A DNA stretch of 64,000 nt from Abditibacterium sp. (GTDB lineage Bacteria > Armatimonadota > Abditibacteriia > Abditibacteriales > Abditibacteriaceae). Position 1 is the stretch's first letter, and every line of letters begins with the position of its first letter. This document shows, one piece after another, positions 32,568 through 41,253 of the stretch. The notes below the pieces were generated by a model, which saw only the letters and a list, made by a program, of their open reading frames with translations, did not search any database and had not been told where the DNA came from. A program made the position numbers and the translations under genes. The DNA is taken from positions 62,001 to 126,000 of the forward strand of contig JAUJNG010000014.1 of NCBI GenBank assembly GCA_030448265.1. The letters run 5' to 3'.

Positions 32568-33506
32568 TCAGGCGAACATTTCGCTTTCCCACTCCACGAC
32601 TTCGGGTTCGGGCGAATCGCGCGCGAACTGCACCGCCGCTTCGATTTGAGCGTCGATTTCGGCCAGAATCGGGGCGTATTGCTCGTTGGGCATTTCCATC
32701 GCGGTTTGGAGTTTCCCGATGCAGTCTTTGAGGCGCCACTCGGCTTCTTCTTCTCTGGTGCGGTAGTCGCATTTGTCGCTTTTGGAGTGGCCGTAGTAGC
32801 GATAGGTTTTCATTTCCAGAAGCGTGGGGCCAACACCTTCGCGTGCGCGTTTTGCGGCACTGGCGACGGCGCTTTGCACGGCGAAAAAATCGACGCCATC
32901 GACGACTTCGCCATGAATGCCGTAGCCGGCGGCACGCGCCGCGATGTCGGGCGTGGCGAAGGCCTCATCGAAGCGCGTGGACATGGCGTATTGGTTGTTT
33001 TCGCAGATGAAAATCACCGGCAGACGCCAGATCGCCGCCATGTTGAGCGATTCGTGAAAGGTGCCCTGATTGGCGCCGCCTTCGCCGAAAAAACAGACCA
33101 CGACCTGCCCTGAATTCCTCATTTGCGCCGAGAGTGCCGCGCCCGTCGCGATGGGAAGCCCGCCCGCCGTGATGCCATTGGATCCCAGAAAGCCAATCGA
33201 ATAATCGGCGACGTGCTGCGAGCCGCCGCGCCCTTTGCTGGGGCCGGTCGCTTTGCCCCACAACTCGGCCATCAGAGCGCCCGCGTCGCCGCCTTTGGCC
33301 AGAAAATGGCCGTGGCCGCGATGGGTGGAAGTCATCAAATCGTCGGGTTGCAACGCGGCGCACACACCCACGGCGACGGCTTCCTGTCCGGCGTAAAGAT
33401 GGGAGGTGCCTTTGATGACACCGCTCGAAAAGAGATCGTCTAATTTCTCCTCGAAACGGCGGATGAGGAGCATTTGGCGCAACTGAGGCGCGAGTTGGTT
33501 GGGCAT
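32568..33506 (-). CDS. Thiamine-diphosphate E1 alpha subunit (PdhA/AcoA-like), orphan
   Basis: 312 residues of the alpha subunit of a 2-oxoacid or acetoin dehydrogenase complex. The ThDP/Mg motif is GEGGANQGTFHESLNMAAIW with the downstream NN (FICENNQYAM). Other family blocks are THRGHGHFLAKG and GRGGSQHVADY, the latter typical of AcoA-like proteins, and SKSDKCDYR in the loop that is often phosphorylated or regulatory. The partner E1 beta, E2 and E3 genes are not in this window, which is unusual because the two E1 subunits are normally adjacent. The ATG at 33506 is the first codon after a short gap to the pseudopilin terminator. Confidence 0.88.
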   Translation of the reverse strand: MPNQLAPQLRQMLLIRRFEEKLDDLFSSGVIKGTSHLYAGQEAVAVGVCAALQPDDLMTSTHRGHGHFLAKGGDAGALMAELWGKATGPSKGRGGSQHVADYSIGFLGSNGITAGGLPIATGAALSAQMRNSGQVVVCFFGEGGANQGTFHESLNMAAIWRLPVIFICENNQYAMSTRFDEAFATPDIAARAAGYGIHGEVVDGVDFFAVQSAVASAAKRAREGVGPTLLEMKTYRYYGHSKSDKCDYRTREEEAEWRLKDCIGKLQTAMEMPNEQYAPILAEIDAQIEAAVQFARDSPEPEVVEWESEMFA

Positions 33507-33533
33507 GGGGGAAGTTTGACACTCCAGACGACA

Positions 33534-33565
33534 AAACGGCCCGCTCCAATTGAAGCGGGCCGTTT
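33534..33565 (-). terminator. Rho-independent terminator of the second pseudopilin
   Basis: AAACGGCCCGCT (33534-33545) pairs with AGCGGGCCGTTT (33554-33565), 19 bp after the minus-strand stop at 33585. Confidence 0.75.
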
Positions 33566-33584
33566 GATCAGGAGCTTGAATCCA

Positions 33585-34529
33585 TCAGCCCACAGGTTCG
33601 GAGCCGGTCGGTTTCAGGATGATCTGGTTGTTGCCGGTGTAGAGTTTTTTGCCCCACATAAAGTTGTTGGGGTTAAGAGTCTGTTCGATACGATGCCATT
33701 TGACATGGCCATCGGCAAAAGCGTAGTTAGAGCCGCCTAAATGCTTCTCGTATTCGGCGTAGCTGATGTGATGCCCGCCGCCGCTGTAACCGGCCGCTGT
33801 GCAGGCGGCTTTGGCCTGCAGGGCGGTGGTAACCGTGACGGCGCGTGGAGTTGGAATCTGCATATCCGCCACGCTCTGTAGGTTGGTCTGAGCGCCGTTG
33901 TTAGTGATCCCGTGGGTTGGGCGGTGCGACTTTCCTTTGAATCCAGGCGTTTCCTGACCTGTTGAGGTGTCGTTGACACACGCGATCGTATTGGCGAACT
34001 CAGCCACCATGATAACTCCCGCCGTGTCGTCGATCTGCGCTGAGTTCACTGTGTTGGGGCCATCGGTAGACGACCGCTTGCGCGGCATAATCAGGGCATT
34101 GGCCGTATAAGAGATGCGCGGCACCTGAGCGTCACGGGGAGGCGAACTGGGCGCGAGGGAGTAAGTCGGATCATGCGGATTAGTCGGTAGCAATCCGCCC
34201 AGCGGGTCGGACGGACAAACGAAAATCTGCTCGCTCTTCAGATAGGGACGGGTCGATCCAGACCAGTGCACATAGCCCTGGGTGTCGCCAGCATTGTTCT
34301 TGTAGAAATAGGCCTGTGGATAACGTTCGTCGTAGTCCTGCACATACTGCATGACACCGAGGCCGATTTGCTTCATGTTGCTCTGGCATGACGAACGGCG
34401 GGCGTTTTCGCGGGCACGGCCAAAGACGGGGAAAAGAATAGCCGCGAGAATAGCTATGATAGCTATAACGACCAAAAGTTCAATGAGAGTAAAACCACGC
34501 GTTGAGGAAGAGGAACGGTTGGAAAACAT
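33585..34529 (-). CDS. Pseudopilin-like DUF1559 protein
   Basis: 314 residues. Type-IV-pilin leader [20 protein letters not shown] followed by [20 protein letters not shown], almost identical to the riboswitch-operon pseudopilin, then [20 protein letters not shown]. The late motif [14 protein letters not shown] is the DUF1559 H/F-x-DG block. AGGAGA precedes the ATG at the right distance. Proteins of this class occur in large numbers in Planctomycetes and Armatimonadota; the exact pilus or secretion role is unknown. No pilus machinery genes lie nearby. It is monocistronic with its own terminator. Confidence 0.9.
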   Translation of the reverse strand: MFSNRSSSSTRGFTLIELLVVIAIIAILAAILFPVFGRARENARRSSCQSNMKQIGLGVMQYVQDYDERYPQAYFYKNNAGDTQGYVHWSGSTRPYLKSEQIFVCPSDPLGGLLPTNPHDPTYSLAPSSPPRDAQVPRISYTANALIMPRKRSSTDGPNTVNSAQIDDTAGVIMVAEFANTIACVNDTSTGQETPGFKGKSHRPTHGITNNGAQTNLQSVADMQIPTPRAVTVTTALQAKAACTAAGYSGGGHHISYAEYEKHLGGSNYAFADGHVKWHRIEQTLNPNNFMWGKKLYTGNNQIILKPTGSEPVG

Positions 34530-34626
34530 AGGAAATCTCCTGGAATCTTTCGATTCGCGGCTCCCATTATCGCTCCGCTACATTAAATCTGTGTGAAGTT
34601 TGTATTAAAGATTCGCTTTCAAACCA

Positions 34627-34655
34627 AAACAGCCGCGCTCATCGCGCGGCTGTTT
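34627..34655 (-). terminator. Rho-independent terminator of the M48 protease gene
   Basis: AAACAGCCGCGC and GCGCGGCTGTTT form a 12-bp stem with a short loop, 20 bp after the minus-strand stop at 34675. Confidence 0.75.
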
Positions 34656-34674
34656 CCGTGATTTATTTTTCGGC

Positions 34675-35907
34675 TTAGCGCAGCGAGATAAACCCGCCGC
34701 GTCCGTCAAATTCGACGTGCACCGCGCCACGCGCATTGTCGTAGCTGGCCTGGCCACCCAATCCGGCGGCGACGGTGCCAAGCGGGGCATAAAAACGCCC
34801 GTCGATGAGCCGAGCTGGTGTCGAAAGCCGCACGCGGCGCCCGTTGAGAACCGCCACGTCCGAATCGAGAGCCAGCCGCAGCGAACTGCCGCTGCGCGAC
34901 ACCAAAACCGAACTGCGGCTTTCTGCGACCGCGCGTCCGCCCGCGTAGCGCGCCAGCGAAGCCACCGGCGCCAGAATGGTCTGCGAACCGTTGCCGCTCA
35001 CCACGCGCAGGGGCGCATCGAGACGAATTTCGCCCTCGAAAGCGCCGTTGGAAGCGGCGCCGTCCGGATAGGAGGGGAAATTGGTCTGGCCATAGATTGC
35101 CGCGCCGTTGCCGCTCATATTGAGATGAGGGCCTCCCGCGTTCTGCGCGACGTTCAGCAGGTTCTGGCTTTGAATCAGGTTGGTGACGAGCTGCTGGCGC
35201 GATTCGGGAGAAGGATGAGTCGCCAGATATTTGGCGAGGCCGCCCGATTCGCCTCCGCCCAGTTTGCCGAGCATCGAAACCGCCGCACGCGGGTCGAAAC
35301 CGAGGCGGGCCATAGCGCGCACGCCGTAATCGTCGGAATCGTTTTCCTGTTCGCGCGAGTGGCCTCTGAGCCGAATCTGAGCGAAAGCATTGGCCAGCCC
35401 GCCCACGATGTTGCCGGTCTTACCGCGTCCCAGAATCGCGCCCAGAACTCCCACCACCAGTCCGGTTTTTTGCTGTTTCGCCACCGCATTCACGATGTGC
35501 TTTCTTTCGATATGGCCGGTTTCGTGGCCCAAAACGTAGGCGAGTTCGGCATCGTTGGCGGCGGTGCTGATGAGTTTGGTGGTGACGAAAATCGGCCCGC
35601 CAGGAGCGGCGAAGGCGTTCAAAACTTTGTCATTTTGCAACACCGTGTAAGAGTAGGGAATGTTTCTGCGCGTCGATTGCGCCGCGAACATCGCCCCGAT
35701 GCGCGCCACGCGCTGCTGGCGCGGGTCGTTGGAGGAAAGCGGACGGCCATACTCTTTGATGGCCTGCGCCGCCGATTGGCGTCCGGCCTCAATTTCTTCC
35801 TGTTCCGAGATTTTGCCGAACTGCGCGTGGGCTGCCGGAGCGCTGAAATTAACTGCGAGGCCCGCCAACAACAGCGCGGAGCCGATTTTGAGTGATTGTT
35901 TTTGCAT
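34675..35907 (-). CDS. M48 metalloprotease fused to a copper amine oxidase-like N-terminal domain
   Basis: 410 residues with a signal peptide (KIGSALLLAGLAVNFSAPAA, cleaved about AHA). Residues 40-240 are an M48 peptidase like BepA/LoiP: the zinc motif LGHETGHIERKH, the third ligand region REQENDSDDYG and MARLGFDPRAAVSMLGKL. It would act in the periplasm on misfolded outer-membrane proteins. Residues about 295-410 (LDAPLRVVSGNGSQTILAPV ... FYAPLGTVAAGLGGQASYD) look like a copper amine oxidase N-terminal domain, a small wall- or substrate-binding module. This pairing is uncommon. AAGGA sits before the ATG at 35907. Divergent from the sulfurtransferase. Confidence 0.88.
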   Translation of the reverse strand: MQKQSLKIGSALLLAGLAVNFSAPAAHAQFGKISEQEEIEAGRQSAAQAIKEYGRPLSSNDPRQQRVARIGAMFAAQSTRRNIPYSYTVLQNDKVLNAFAAPGGPIFVTTKLISTAANDAELAYVLGHETGHIERKHIVNAVAKQQKTGLVVGVLGAILGRGKTGNIVGGLANAFAQIRLRGHSREQENDSDDYGVRAMARLGFDPRAAVSMLGKLGGGESGGLAKYLATHPSPESRQQLVTNLIQSQNLLNVAQNAGGPHLNMSGNGAAIYGQTNFPSYPDGAASNGAFEGEIRLDAPLRVVSGNGSQTILAPVASLARYAGGRAVAESRSSVLVSRSGSSLRLALDSDVAVLNGRRVRLSTPARLIDGRFYAPLGTVAAGLGGQASYDNARGAVHVEFDGRGGFISLR

Positions 35908-36009
35908 GGTTTTTCCTTGGGAAATGAAGGGGAATCGGCGCAATGAGACGGGAAATGACGCCGCAAGGTTCATTTGCGGCTTCGCAATTGCCGCGCCGCC
36001 GCGTTGGGG

Positions 36010-36040
36010 GTCAAATTCCACCTCGCGGATAGAATTTGAC
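36010..36040. promoter_or_regulatory. Inverted repeat GTCAAATTC-N13-GAATTTGAC in the M48/sulfurtransferase divergent region
   Basis: Exact 9-bp arms at 36010-36018 and 36032-36040, just upstream of the sulfurtransferase promoter boxes; a possible operator for the divergent pair. Confidence 0.4.
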
Positions 36041-36069
36041 TTGTGACGCGGCCTCCGATTCGATAAAAT
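36041..36069 (+). promoter_or_regulatory. Candidate promoter of the sulfurtransferase gene
   Basis: TTGTGA (36041-36046), 17-bp spacer, TAAAAT (36064-36069), 43 bp before the start codon. Confidence 0.55.
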
Positions 36070-36111
36070 GCCGCGCGACTTATCCCAAAAACCAACGATT
36101 GGAGATCTCAA

Positions 36112-36963
36112 ATGTCGGTAGAAAACAAAGGTTATGTGCGCCCCGAAGTCCTGGTGGACTGCGATTGGGTGCAGGAGCATCTGCAGGATGCCAACGTGAA
36201 ACTGGTCGAAGTGGACGTGGACACCAACGCTTACAGTGAAGGCCACATTCCAGGAGCTGTGGCGTGGAACTGGACGAGCCAGCTTTCGGACAACGTGCGC
36301 CGCGATATTCTCAGCAAAGACGCGCTCGAACAGTTGATGTCGCAAAGCGGCATTTCCAACGGCGACACCATTGTGCTCTACGGCGACAACAACAACTGGT
36401 TCGCCGCGTTCGCGCTGTGGATTCTCAAAATGTATGGCCACGAAGACGTGCGCCTTATGGATGGCGGACGCAAAAAATGGCTCGCCGATAATCGCGAGAT
36501 CACCACCCAGGAAGAAAACCCCGCGCCGACGCAATACACGGCCAAGGAATTCGATTCCTCGATTCGCTCCAACGTCGCTGAAGTTCTCAAAGTCGTCGAA
36601 AGCGGCGATTATCAATTGGTCGATGTGCGTTCTCCCGCCGAATTTAGCGGCGAAGTCATCGCTCCTCCTGGCATGACCGAAACCGCGCAGCGCGGCGGCC
36701 ATGTCCCGACGGCGCAGTCGATTCCCTGGGCGCAGACCGTCGAGGAAGACGGCACTTTCAAAGACGCCGAAAAACTCAGGGCGCTTTACGGCGCCAAGGG
36801 CATCACCGGCGAAAAGCCGGTTATCGCCTACTGCCGTATCGGAGAGCGTTCGAGCCACACCTGGTTCGTTTTGAAGTATCTGCTGGGCTTCGAAGGCTGC
36901 AAAAACTACGACGGCAGTTGGACGGAATACGGCTCAATGGTCGGCGTGCCGATTGAGAGGTAG
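36112..36963 (+). CDS. Thiosulfate/3-mercaptopyruvate sulfurtransferase (two-domain rhodanese)
   Basis: 283 residues. The N-terminal rhodanese domain (about 10-130) is inactive; the C-terminal one has the catalytic Cys in YCRIGERS (C241), six residues that fit thiosulfate-type sulfurtransferases. The motif VDVRSPAEFSGEV at about 170-182 and the long N-terminal EVDVDTNAYSEGHIPGAV are typical of CysA/SseA-type enzymes. It transfers sulfane sulfur to cyanide or another thiophile, and is probably cytoplasmic. GGAGAT lies 8 nt before the start. Transcribed from the promoter above. Confidence 0.93.
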   Translation: MSVENKGYVRPEVLVDCDWVQEHLQDANVKLVEVDVDTNAYSEGHIPGAVAWNWTSQLSDNVRRDILSKDALEQLMSQSGISNGDTIVLYGDNNNWFAAFALWILKMYGHEDVRLMDGGRKKWLADNREITTQEENPAPTQYTAKEFDSSIRSNVAEVLKVVESGDYQLVDVRSPAEFSGEVIAPPGMTETAQRGGHVPTAQSIPWAQTVEEDGTFKDAEKLRALYGAKGITGEKPVIAYCRIGERSSHTWFVLKYLLGFEGCKNYDGSWTEYGSMVGVPIER

Positions 36964-37026
36964 AAGACGGAATACGGAAGACGGAATAAAAACTCCCGTC
37001 TCCCGTCTCCCGCATTCCGTATTCCT
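36964..37026. repeat. Inverted repeat, GACGGAATACGGAAGACGG family
   Basis: The left arm (GAAGACGGAATACGGAAGACGG) and the right arm (CCGTCTCCCGCATTCCGTATTC) pair imperfectly over about 20 bp between the sulfurtransferase and the next gene. Confidence 0.7.
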
Positions 37027-37032
37027 GCTCCC

Positions 37033-37407
37033 ATGTCCACCGTCGCCAATTTCACCAAAAAAGTCCTCAAAACGCCGGAACTGGCGCAGATTGCCTTTGA
37101 AGTCGCGGTTCTGGATAAATATCTGGGGCAGGATGGCACCAAAGTGAGCCGCACGCGCACCGTCGGTCGCGTCAAAGCGGCGACCTGGGCGGTCGATTTC
37201 GGTATTGCGCCGGATGAAAAATCGCTTCACGTCACCCTCGCCCAATTGATTCAAAAGCTGCCCGAAAGTGAGCAGGCGCATTGGCTGGGGCACGCCGAAG
37301 GTTCGAGGTTTTCGGAAAATTACCTCAAAATGCAAGGCTCGCACGCCTGCATCGACGACGGAAATTTGCGCGCCTGGGACGAGCCGGAAGAAGAAGGGTT
37401 TTTTTAA
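37033..37407 (+). CDS. Small hypothetical protein
   Basis: 124 residues, soluble, no signal peptide and no recognised motif. The composition (AQLIQKLPESEQAHWLGHAEG) suggests an alpha/beta protein. The ATG at 37033 is directly after an inverted repeat and the stop lies just before a 200-bp palindrome. Codon use matches the neighbours, so it is probably a true gene rather than a by-product of the repeats. Confidence 0.6.
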   Translation: MSTVANFTKKVLKTPELAQIAFEVAVLDKYLGQDGTKVSRTRTVGRVKAATWAVDFGIAPDEKSLHVTLAQLIQKLPESEQAHWLGHAEGSRFSENYLKMQGSHACIDDGNLRAWDEPEEEGFF

Positions 37408-37415
37408 GCGGGATG

Positions 37416-37615
37416 GGTTTTCCCGCTCCGCGGCCCTCACCCGCCTTCGCGGAGCTCAGGCACCCTCTCCCGCGAGCGGGAGAAGGATGAGCAGTTCCAC
37501 TCTCACTTTGATGAACCGTGCAATTTTCAACTGAGAACGACCATCCCTCGCCCGCTTGCGGGAGAGGGTGCCTGAGCTCCGCGAAGGCGGGTGAGGGCCG
37601 CGGAGCGGAAAAGCC
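37416..37615. repeat. 200-bp palindromic element with CCCTCACCCGCCTTCGC arms
   Basis: Left arm (GCTCCGCGGCCCTCACCCGCC... through CTCTCCCGC) and right arm ending 37615 pair over about 65 bp; the loop of about 60 nt is AT-rich. The sequence overlaps the upstream region of the next gene. Confidence 0.9.
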
Positions 37616-37626
37616 AAACATCACCC

Positions 37627-38883
37627 ATGAATCTCGGCGTCGTCTCTTTGCTGCTCTTCGCATGGACAGCGCGCGCCGCCGTTGCCCAGCCGCTTCCCGA
37701 CCGGCAGCCGATTGTAGGCCGCGCCCTCGATAGCGAAGGTCGGCCGCTCGCGGGCGTCGTAATTTCGATTCGGCGTCAAAACAAGAACGGCTCCTACGCT
37801 TTCTGGGGCGCGACAACGGCCACCGGCGAGCGCGGCGAGTTTCGCTTTCCCCACGCTGAAACCGGACGCTATTTTCTCGATGCCGCGCGCGAGGGTTTCG
37901 CGCCGCTCGCCAATCAACCCTTGATCTGGAATCGCAGCAGCGAGCCGCTCCAACTCCGGCTGGGGCGTCTGGTGACGCTGCAACTGCGGGTTTCGCGTCC
38001 CGATGGCGCTCTCGTTGCCAAAACTCCGCTCTGGCTGCGTTTGTCGCCAATGGGCAGCGCGGCGCAGACCACGCGGCGCGCTCTGAGCGATGCTGACGGG
38101 CGAGTGCGTTTCGAGGGTCTCACCCCCGCCACTTACGCGCTGTTTCTATCGAGCGCCGAGGGATTTTCGCTTCAGAATGAGGTGAATTTGCGCGGCGATG
38201 TGTTTCTTGACATCGCGCTGCAAAGGGGTGGTTCGATTCGCGCCTCGGTGCAGCAGGACGGCGCGCCAATGCGCGCAGTCGGCGGCGCGGTGCTCTCGCT
38301 CATACCGGAGAATTCGACCCCAGCGAATCGTGATGCTGCGATTTTGGCGACCCAGGGCAAGCGAGTGGCGCTCGTGTCGCGCGACGGCGACGGCACCATC
38401 GCGCTTTCCAACGTCCCGCCAGGCCGTTACGTCGCGCTCGTCTCGCTGGCCGGTTATCGAATCGATCCACAGCCTGTGGAAATTGTGGCGGGTCAAAACC
38501 GCGATTTATTGTGGATTTTGCCCGCAAAGGCGGCGGCGTCTTTGACGCTGCAATTGCGGTATTCCCAAAGCGGCCACAGCGTTTCCGGCGAAATCGCGCT
38601 GCGGTTTTTGCCCATTAAAGCCGATGGAACTCTCGCGGCCGACGAACCTTCGGGCGAAATCGGCTGGACGCCCGATGCCGCCCGCGAACGCCGCGCTTTG
38701 GCTGACAAAGACGGAAAAGTCACGATTTTTCCGCTTCGCGCCGGTCGCTACCGCGTTTTCGCGGCGCCGCGCGCGGCGGGATTGGCTTCCGAAAACGACC
38801 CCGCCGAAGCCGCCTCGGTCGATGTGATGGTTTCTCCAAGCGGCGCGACAGCAAGTCTCACTCTCCAAAAATCTTCGCCATGA
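37627..38883 (+). CDS. Secreted protein with carboxypeptidase-regulatory-like domains
   Basis: 418 residues with a signal peptide (MNLGVVSLLLFAWTARAAVA). At least two Ig-like carboxypeptidase-regulatory-type repeats are visible: VGRALDSEGRPLAGVVISIR at about residue 30 with GEFRFPHAETGRYFL, then LRVSRPDGALVAKTPL and DADGRVRFEGLTPATYALFL, and a late DKDGKVTIFPLRAGRYRV. Such domains occur in extracellular binding or scaffold proteins. It ends exactly at the start of the DUF192 gene (4-nt overlap), so the two are co-translated. Function not clear. Confidence 0.82.
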   Translation: MNLGVVSLLLFAWTARAAVAQPLPDRQPIVGRALDSEGRPLAGVVISIRRQNKNGSYAFWGATTATGERGEFRFPHAETGRYFLDAAREGFAPLANQPLIWNRSSEPLQLRLGRLVTLQLRVSRPDGALVAKTPLWLRLSPMGSAAQTTRRALSDADGRVRFEGLTPATYALFLSSAEGFSLQNEVNLRGDVFLDIALQRGGSIRASVQQDGAPMRAVGGAVLSLIPENSTPANRDAAILATQGKRVALVSRDGDGTIALSNVPPGRYVALVSLAGYRIDPQPVEIVAGQNRDLLWILPAKAAASLTLQLRYSQSGHSVSGEIALRFLPIKADGTLAADEPSGEIGWTPDAARERRALADKDGKVTIFPLRAGRYRVFAAPRAAGLASENDPAEAASVDVMVSPSGATASLTLQKSSP

Positions 38884-39239
38884 AAACCGTTCGTTTGTGG
38901 AATGCCACGCGCCAAAAGGAAGTCGTGGCGCGCTGCCAAATCGCCGATAATTTTTGGACTCGCGGCAAAGGCCTGCTGGGACGCAAGGAATTGCCCGCCG
39001 ACGAAGGCATTTTGCTGGTGCCTGGCACCTCGATTCATATGTTCGGCATGAAATTCCCCATCGACGCTGTGTTTCTGACCAAAGAGGACATCGTGACCGA
39101 CCTCGCGCCCGACCTCGCGATTGGAAAAATGCACCTCGCCAGAGCCAATGCAGGTAAACCCTATGCGGCGCTCGAACTCGCGGCGGGCACGATTGCACGC
39201 TGCGGCATCGAAATCGGTGACCAAATAGAGAGGCGTTAG
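38880..39239 (+). CDS. DUF192 family protein
   Basis: 119 residues, the complete DUF192 domain: RGKGLLGRKELPADEGILLV, the FGMKFPIDAVFLT motif and the late AGTIARCGIEIGD. The family is small and of unknown function, often exported; this one has no signal peptide. It overlaps the preceding secreted-protein gene by 4 nt. The sequence after its stop is a damaged inverted repeat. Confidence 0.9.
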   Translation: MKTVRLWNATRQKEVVARCQIADNFWTRGKGLLGRKELPADEGILLVPGTSIHMFGMKFPIDAVFLTKEDIVTDLAPDLAIGKMHLARANAGKPYAALELAAGTIARCGIEIGDQIERR

Positions 39240-39411
39240 GCGTCAGGGGCCAGGCGTCAGGAGCCAGTTTTAACGCCTGACACCGGGCCCCCGACCCCTC
39301 CCCCCCAGAAAATAGGGTTTTTTTTCGACGCGTAAGTGCCCACTCGCCACCGCGTGGCGCCTTCGGCGCGCCCCACCCCCGACGCAAATCGCGTTTTTTT
39401 GCGACGCTTAC
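39240..39411. repeat. Degenerate inverted and direct repeat before the glycosyltransferase
   Basis: 39240-39300 starts as an arm of GGCGTCAGGGGCCAGGCGTC that should pair with a right arm, but this arm is scrambled into CCCGGGCCC-type runs. From 39309 to about 39380 a damaged copy (CAGAAAATAGGGTTTTTT..., then GTGCCCACTCGCCACCGCGT) of the glycosyltransferase's 5' end follows, 76 bp upstream of the intact one. The region has the look of low-quality consensus or of a decayed tandem duplication. Confidence 0.7.
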
Positions 39412-40578
39412 GTGCCGACTCGCAACGGCGTGGCGACTTCGGCGCGCACCACCGCCGAGGAACTGCGCGCGCGCGGCCATCGCGTCGTCATTTTCGCGCC
39501 GCGCTATCACGGCTACGAGGACGACGATCCCGATGTGGTGCGTTTCGCGGCGGGACACTGGTTCAAGGCGCGCGATTATCCGGTCGCGTTTCCTTTCGCC
39601 TCGCGCATCGCGCCGCGTTCGGCTCTGCTGTTTCGCCAGATGAAATTCGATGTCGTCCACACCCATTCGCCCTTCGTTCTGGGCGGACTGGGCGCGCACT
39701 GGGCGCGCTTTCACTTCCTGCCGCTCGTGTGGACGTTTCATACGCTTTACCATCACTACGCGCACTATTCGATTGCTCCGGCGGGTTCGACGCGCCGCTA
39801 CATTTTGTGGCGCGTGCGCTACATGATGCGCCAGTGCGACCGCGTGATCGCGCCGTCGTGCGCGATGGAGCGCGTCATCTCCAAACTCTATCCCAGCGCG
39901 CCGATTCAGGTTTTGCCGACCGGCGTCAATCTCGAAAAATTCGCCTCGGGCGATGGCGCGCGCGTGCGGCGCGAACTGGGAATTGCGCCCGATGAAACGG
40001 TTTTGCTTTATGTGGGGCGTCTGGCGCCGGAAAAAAACCTCGGTTTTTTGCTCCGCAGCGTGGCGCCGCTTCTTAAAGACCGGCGCGCGAGACTGCTCGT
40101 CGTGGGCGGCGGGCCATCAATTGAAAGCTACCGCGAACTGGCGCGCAAACTGGAGATCGAAAATCGGGTGATTTTCACCGATTTTATCGAACCCAAAACC
40201 ATCGCCGACTACTACGCGGCGGGCGATATTTTCACTTTCGCCTCGCGCACCGAAACCCAGGGACTTTCGATTGCCGAAGCGCTGTGCGCCGGCAAACCGT
40301 GTGTTGTGGTCAACGCGATGGGCGCCGCCGAAGCCATCGAACCTGAGGGCGACGGATTTCTTGTCCCGCCCCACGAAGCGCGCTTCCGTGAAGCGACCGC
40401 GCGCCTCATCGACGACCCCGCTTTGCGTGCGAAAATGGCCCAGCGCGCCATCGAACGCGCCCCGCTTTTCGCGCGCGAAAAACGCGTCGATGAACTGCTC
40501 GCGCTTTACGAAGCCGTCATTGAAGAAGCGGCGCTTCGCAATCCCCTGGCGCGCTTCGATTTGCGCGGGAAAGGATAG
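39412..40578 (+). CDS. GT4-family glycosyltransferase, 5' end damaged
   Basis: 388 residues in the present frame. It is a retaining GT-B enzyme (GT4, like membrane-lipid or glycan mannosyl/glucosyltransferases): VVHTHSPFVLGG, FHTLYHHYAHY, VLPTGVNLEKF, LLYVGRLAPEKN, and the catalytic/nucleotide-binding region TETQGLSIAEALCAGKP. The family N-terminus would read IAFFCDAYVPTRNG; the codons for it are present upstream back to about 39382 in frame, but there is no ATG where one is expected (ACGCAA instead of ATGAAA). A GTG at 39412 starts the listed frame. See the degenerate repeat just upstream. Confidence 0.82.
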   Translation: MPTRNGVATSARTTAEELRARGHRVVIFAPRYHGYEDDDPDVVRFAAGHWFKARDYPVAFPFASRIAPRSALLFRQMKFDVVHTHSPFVLGGLGAHWARFHFLPLVWTFHTLYHHYAHYSIAPAGSTRRYILWRVRYMMRQCDRVIAPSCAMERVISKLYPSAPIQVLPTGVNLEKFASGDGARVRRELGIAPDETVLLYVGRLAPEKNLGFLLRSVAPLLKDRRARLLVVGGGPSIESYRELARKLEIENRVIFTDFIEPKTIADYYAAGDIFTFASRTETQGLSIAEALCAGKPCVVVNAMGAAEAIEPEGDGFLVPPHEARFREATARLIDDPALRAKMAQRAIERAPLFAREKRVDELLALYEAVIEEAALRNPLARFDLRGKG

Positions 40579-40664
40579 GATTGGGTGTTGCACCGCCACG
40601 CCAAATTTTCCGAGATAGCGCGCGACGAGTTCGATGGGATTTTAAGCCGAATTACAATGGAAAG

Positions 40665-41186
40665 CTACTGAATCTGTTTTGCTGTTGCAGCGTTATAAAA
40701 TAACGTGCGGCCATCAATGGTTTCAACGACGTAACGTCCCCGCGCATCAAAACCCTTGTTATTTCCCCAGGCATAATGAGAAACCGTCCGAACTAACTTA
40801 TAGCGGTATCGAGAGGGAAAGAGTTGCGCGACGGTAACCACACCAATTAAACGACCGGAAACATAAAAACGCACTAAAGGATCAGTGCTTCGGTAGTTCA
40901 ACTGAAGCAAATTAAGGCCATCATAACCAGCGACTAAATTTTTCCCATCGTTGCTTAAATCTAATTTGCGAAAGTAACCAGGCATTCCCCACATCTTTCT
41001 TGCTTTATTCGGGTTTCTCACATCATAAACCTGTGTTTGGTTCAACGAAGGATTGGTGACGACAAAAAATTGACGATTGTGAGACCATGTCTTCTGCACC
41101 GAAGGCGGCGACATTGGGGTGTCGGCGTTCGCAATCAGGGGAGTTAGGAAAAATAAGGCCAACCAGAATATTTTCATCATATTCAT
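40665..41186 (-). CDS. Small secreted hypothetical protein, AT-rich
   Basis: 173 residues with a signal peptide (MMKIFWLALFFLTPLIANA). The mature part mixes aromatic and charged residues with no known domain: SHNRQFFVVTNPSLNQTQVY, then YFRKLDLSNDGKNLVAGY, which look like short beta-propeller-like repeats ('LSNDGK'). Base composition is clearly more AT-rich than the flanks, suggesting a different origin. The start among three clustered ATGs (41186, 41180, 41177) is uncertain. It is the first gene after tsf on the same strand but separated by a strong terminator. Confidence 0.7.
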   Translation of the reverse strand: MNMMKIFWLALFFLTPLIANADTPMSPPSVQKTWSHNRQFFVVTNPSLNQTQVYDVRNPNKARKMWGMPGYFRKLDLSNDGKNLVAGYDGLNLLQLNYRSTDPLVRFYVSGRLIGVVTVAQLFPSRYRYKLVRTVSHYAWGNNKGFDARGRYVVETIDGRTLFYNAATAKQIQ

Positions 41187-41195
41187 CACTTTGAC

Positions 41196-41233
41196 AAAAA
41201 AACGCGAAGTCGCCAAAGCGACTTCGCGTTTTT
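41196..41233 (-). terminator. Rho-independent terminator of tsf
   Basis: AAAAACGCGAAGTCGC pairs with GCGACTTCGCGTTTTT around CAAA; the minus strand then runs into a T7 (A-run at 41196-41202). Confidence 0.88.
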
Positions 41234-41253
41234 CACGCTTTCAGGGGCGAAAT

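Noticed and set aside
37405..37626. A small gene in the 200-bp palindrome before 37627
   Set aside because: The frames there are made of the palindrome arms only and lack a ribosome site.
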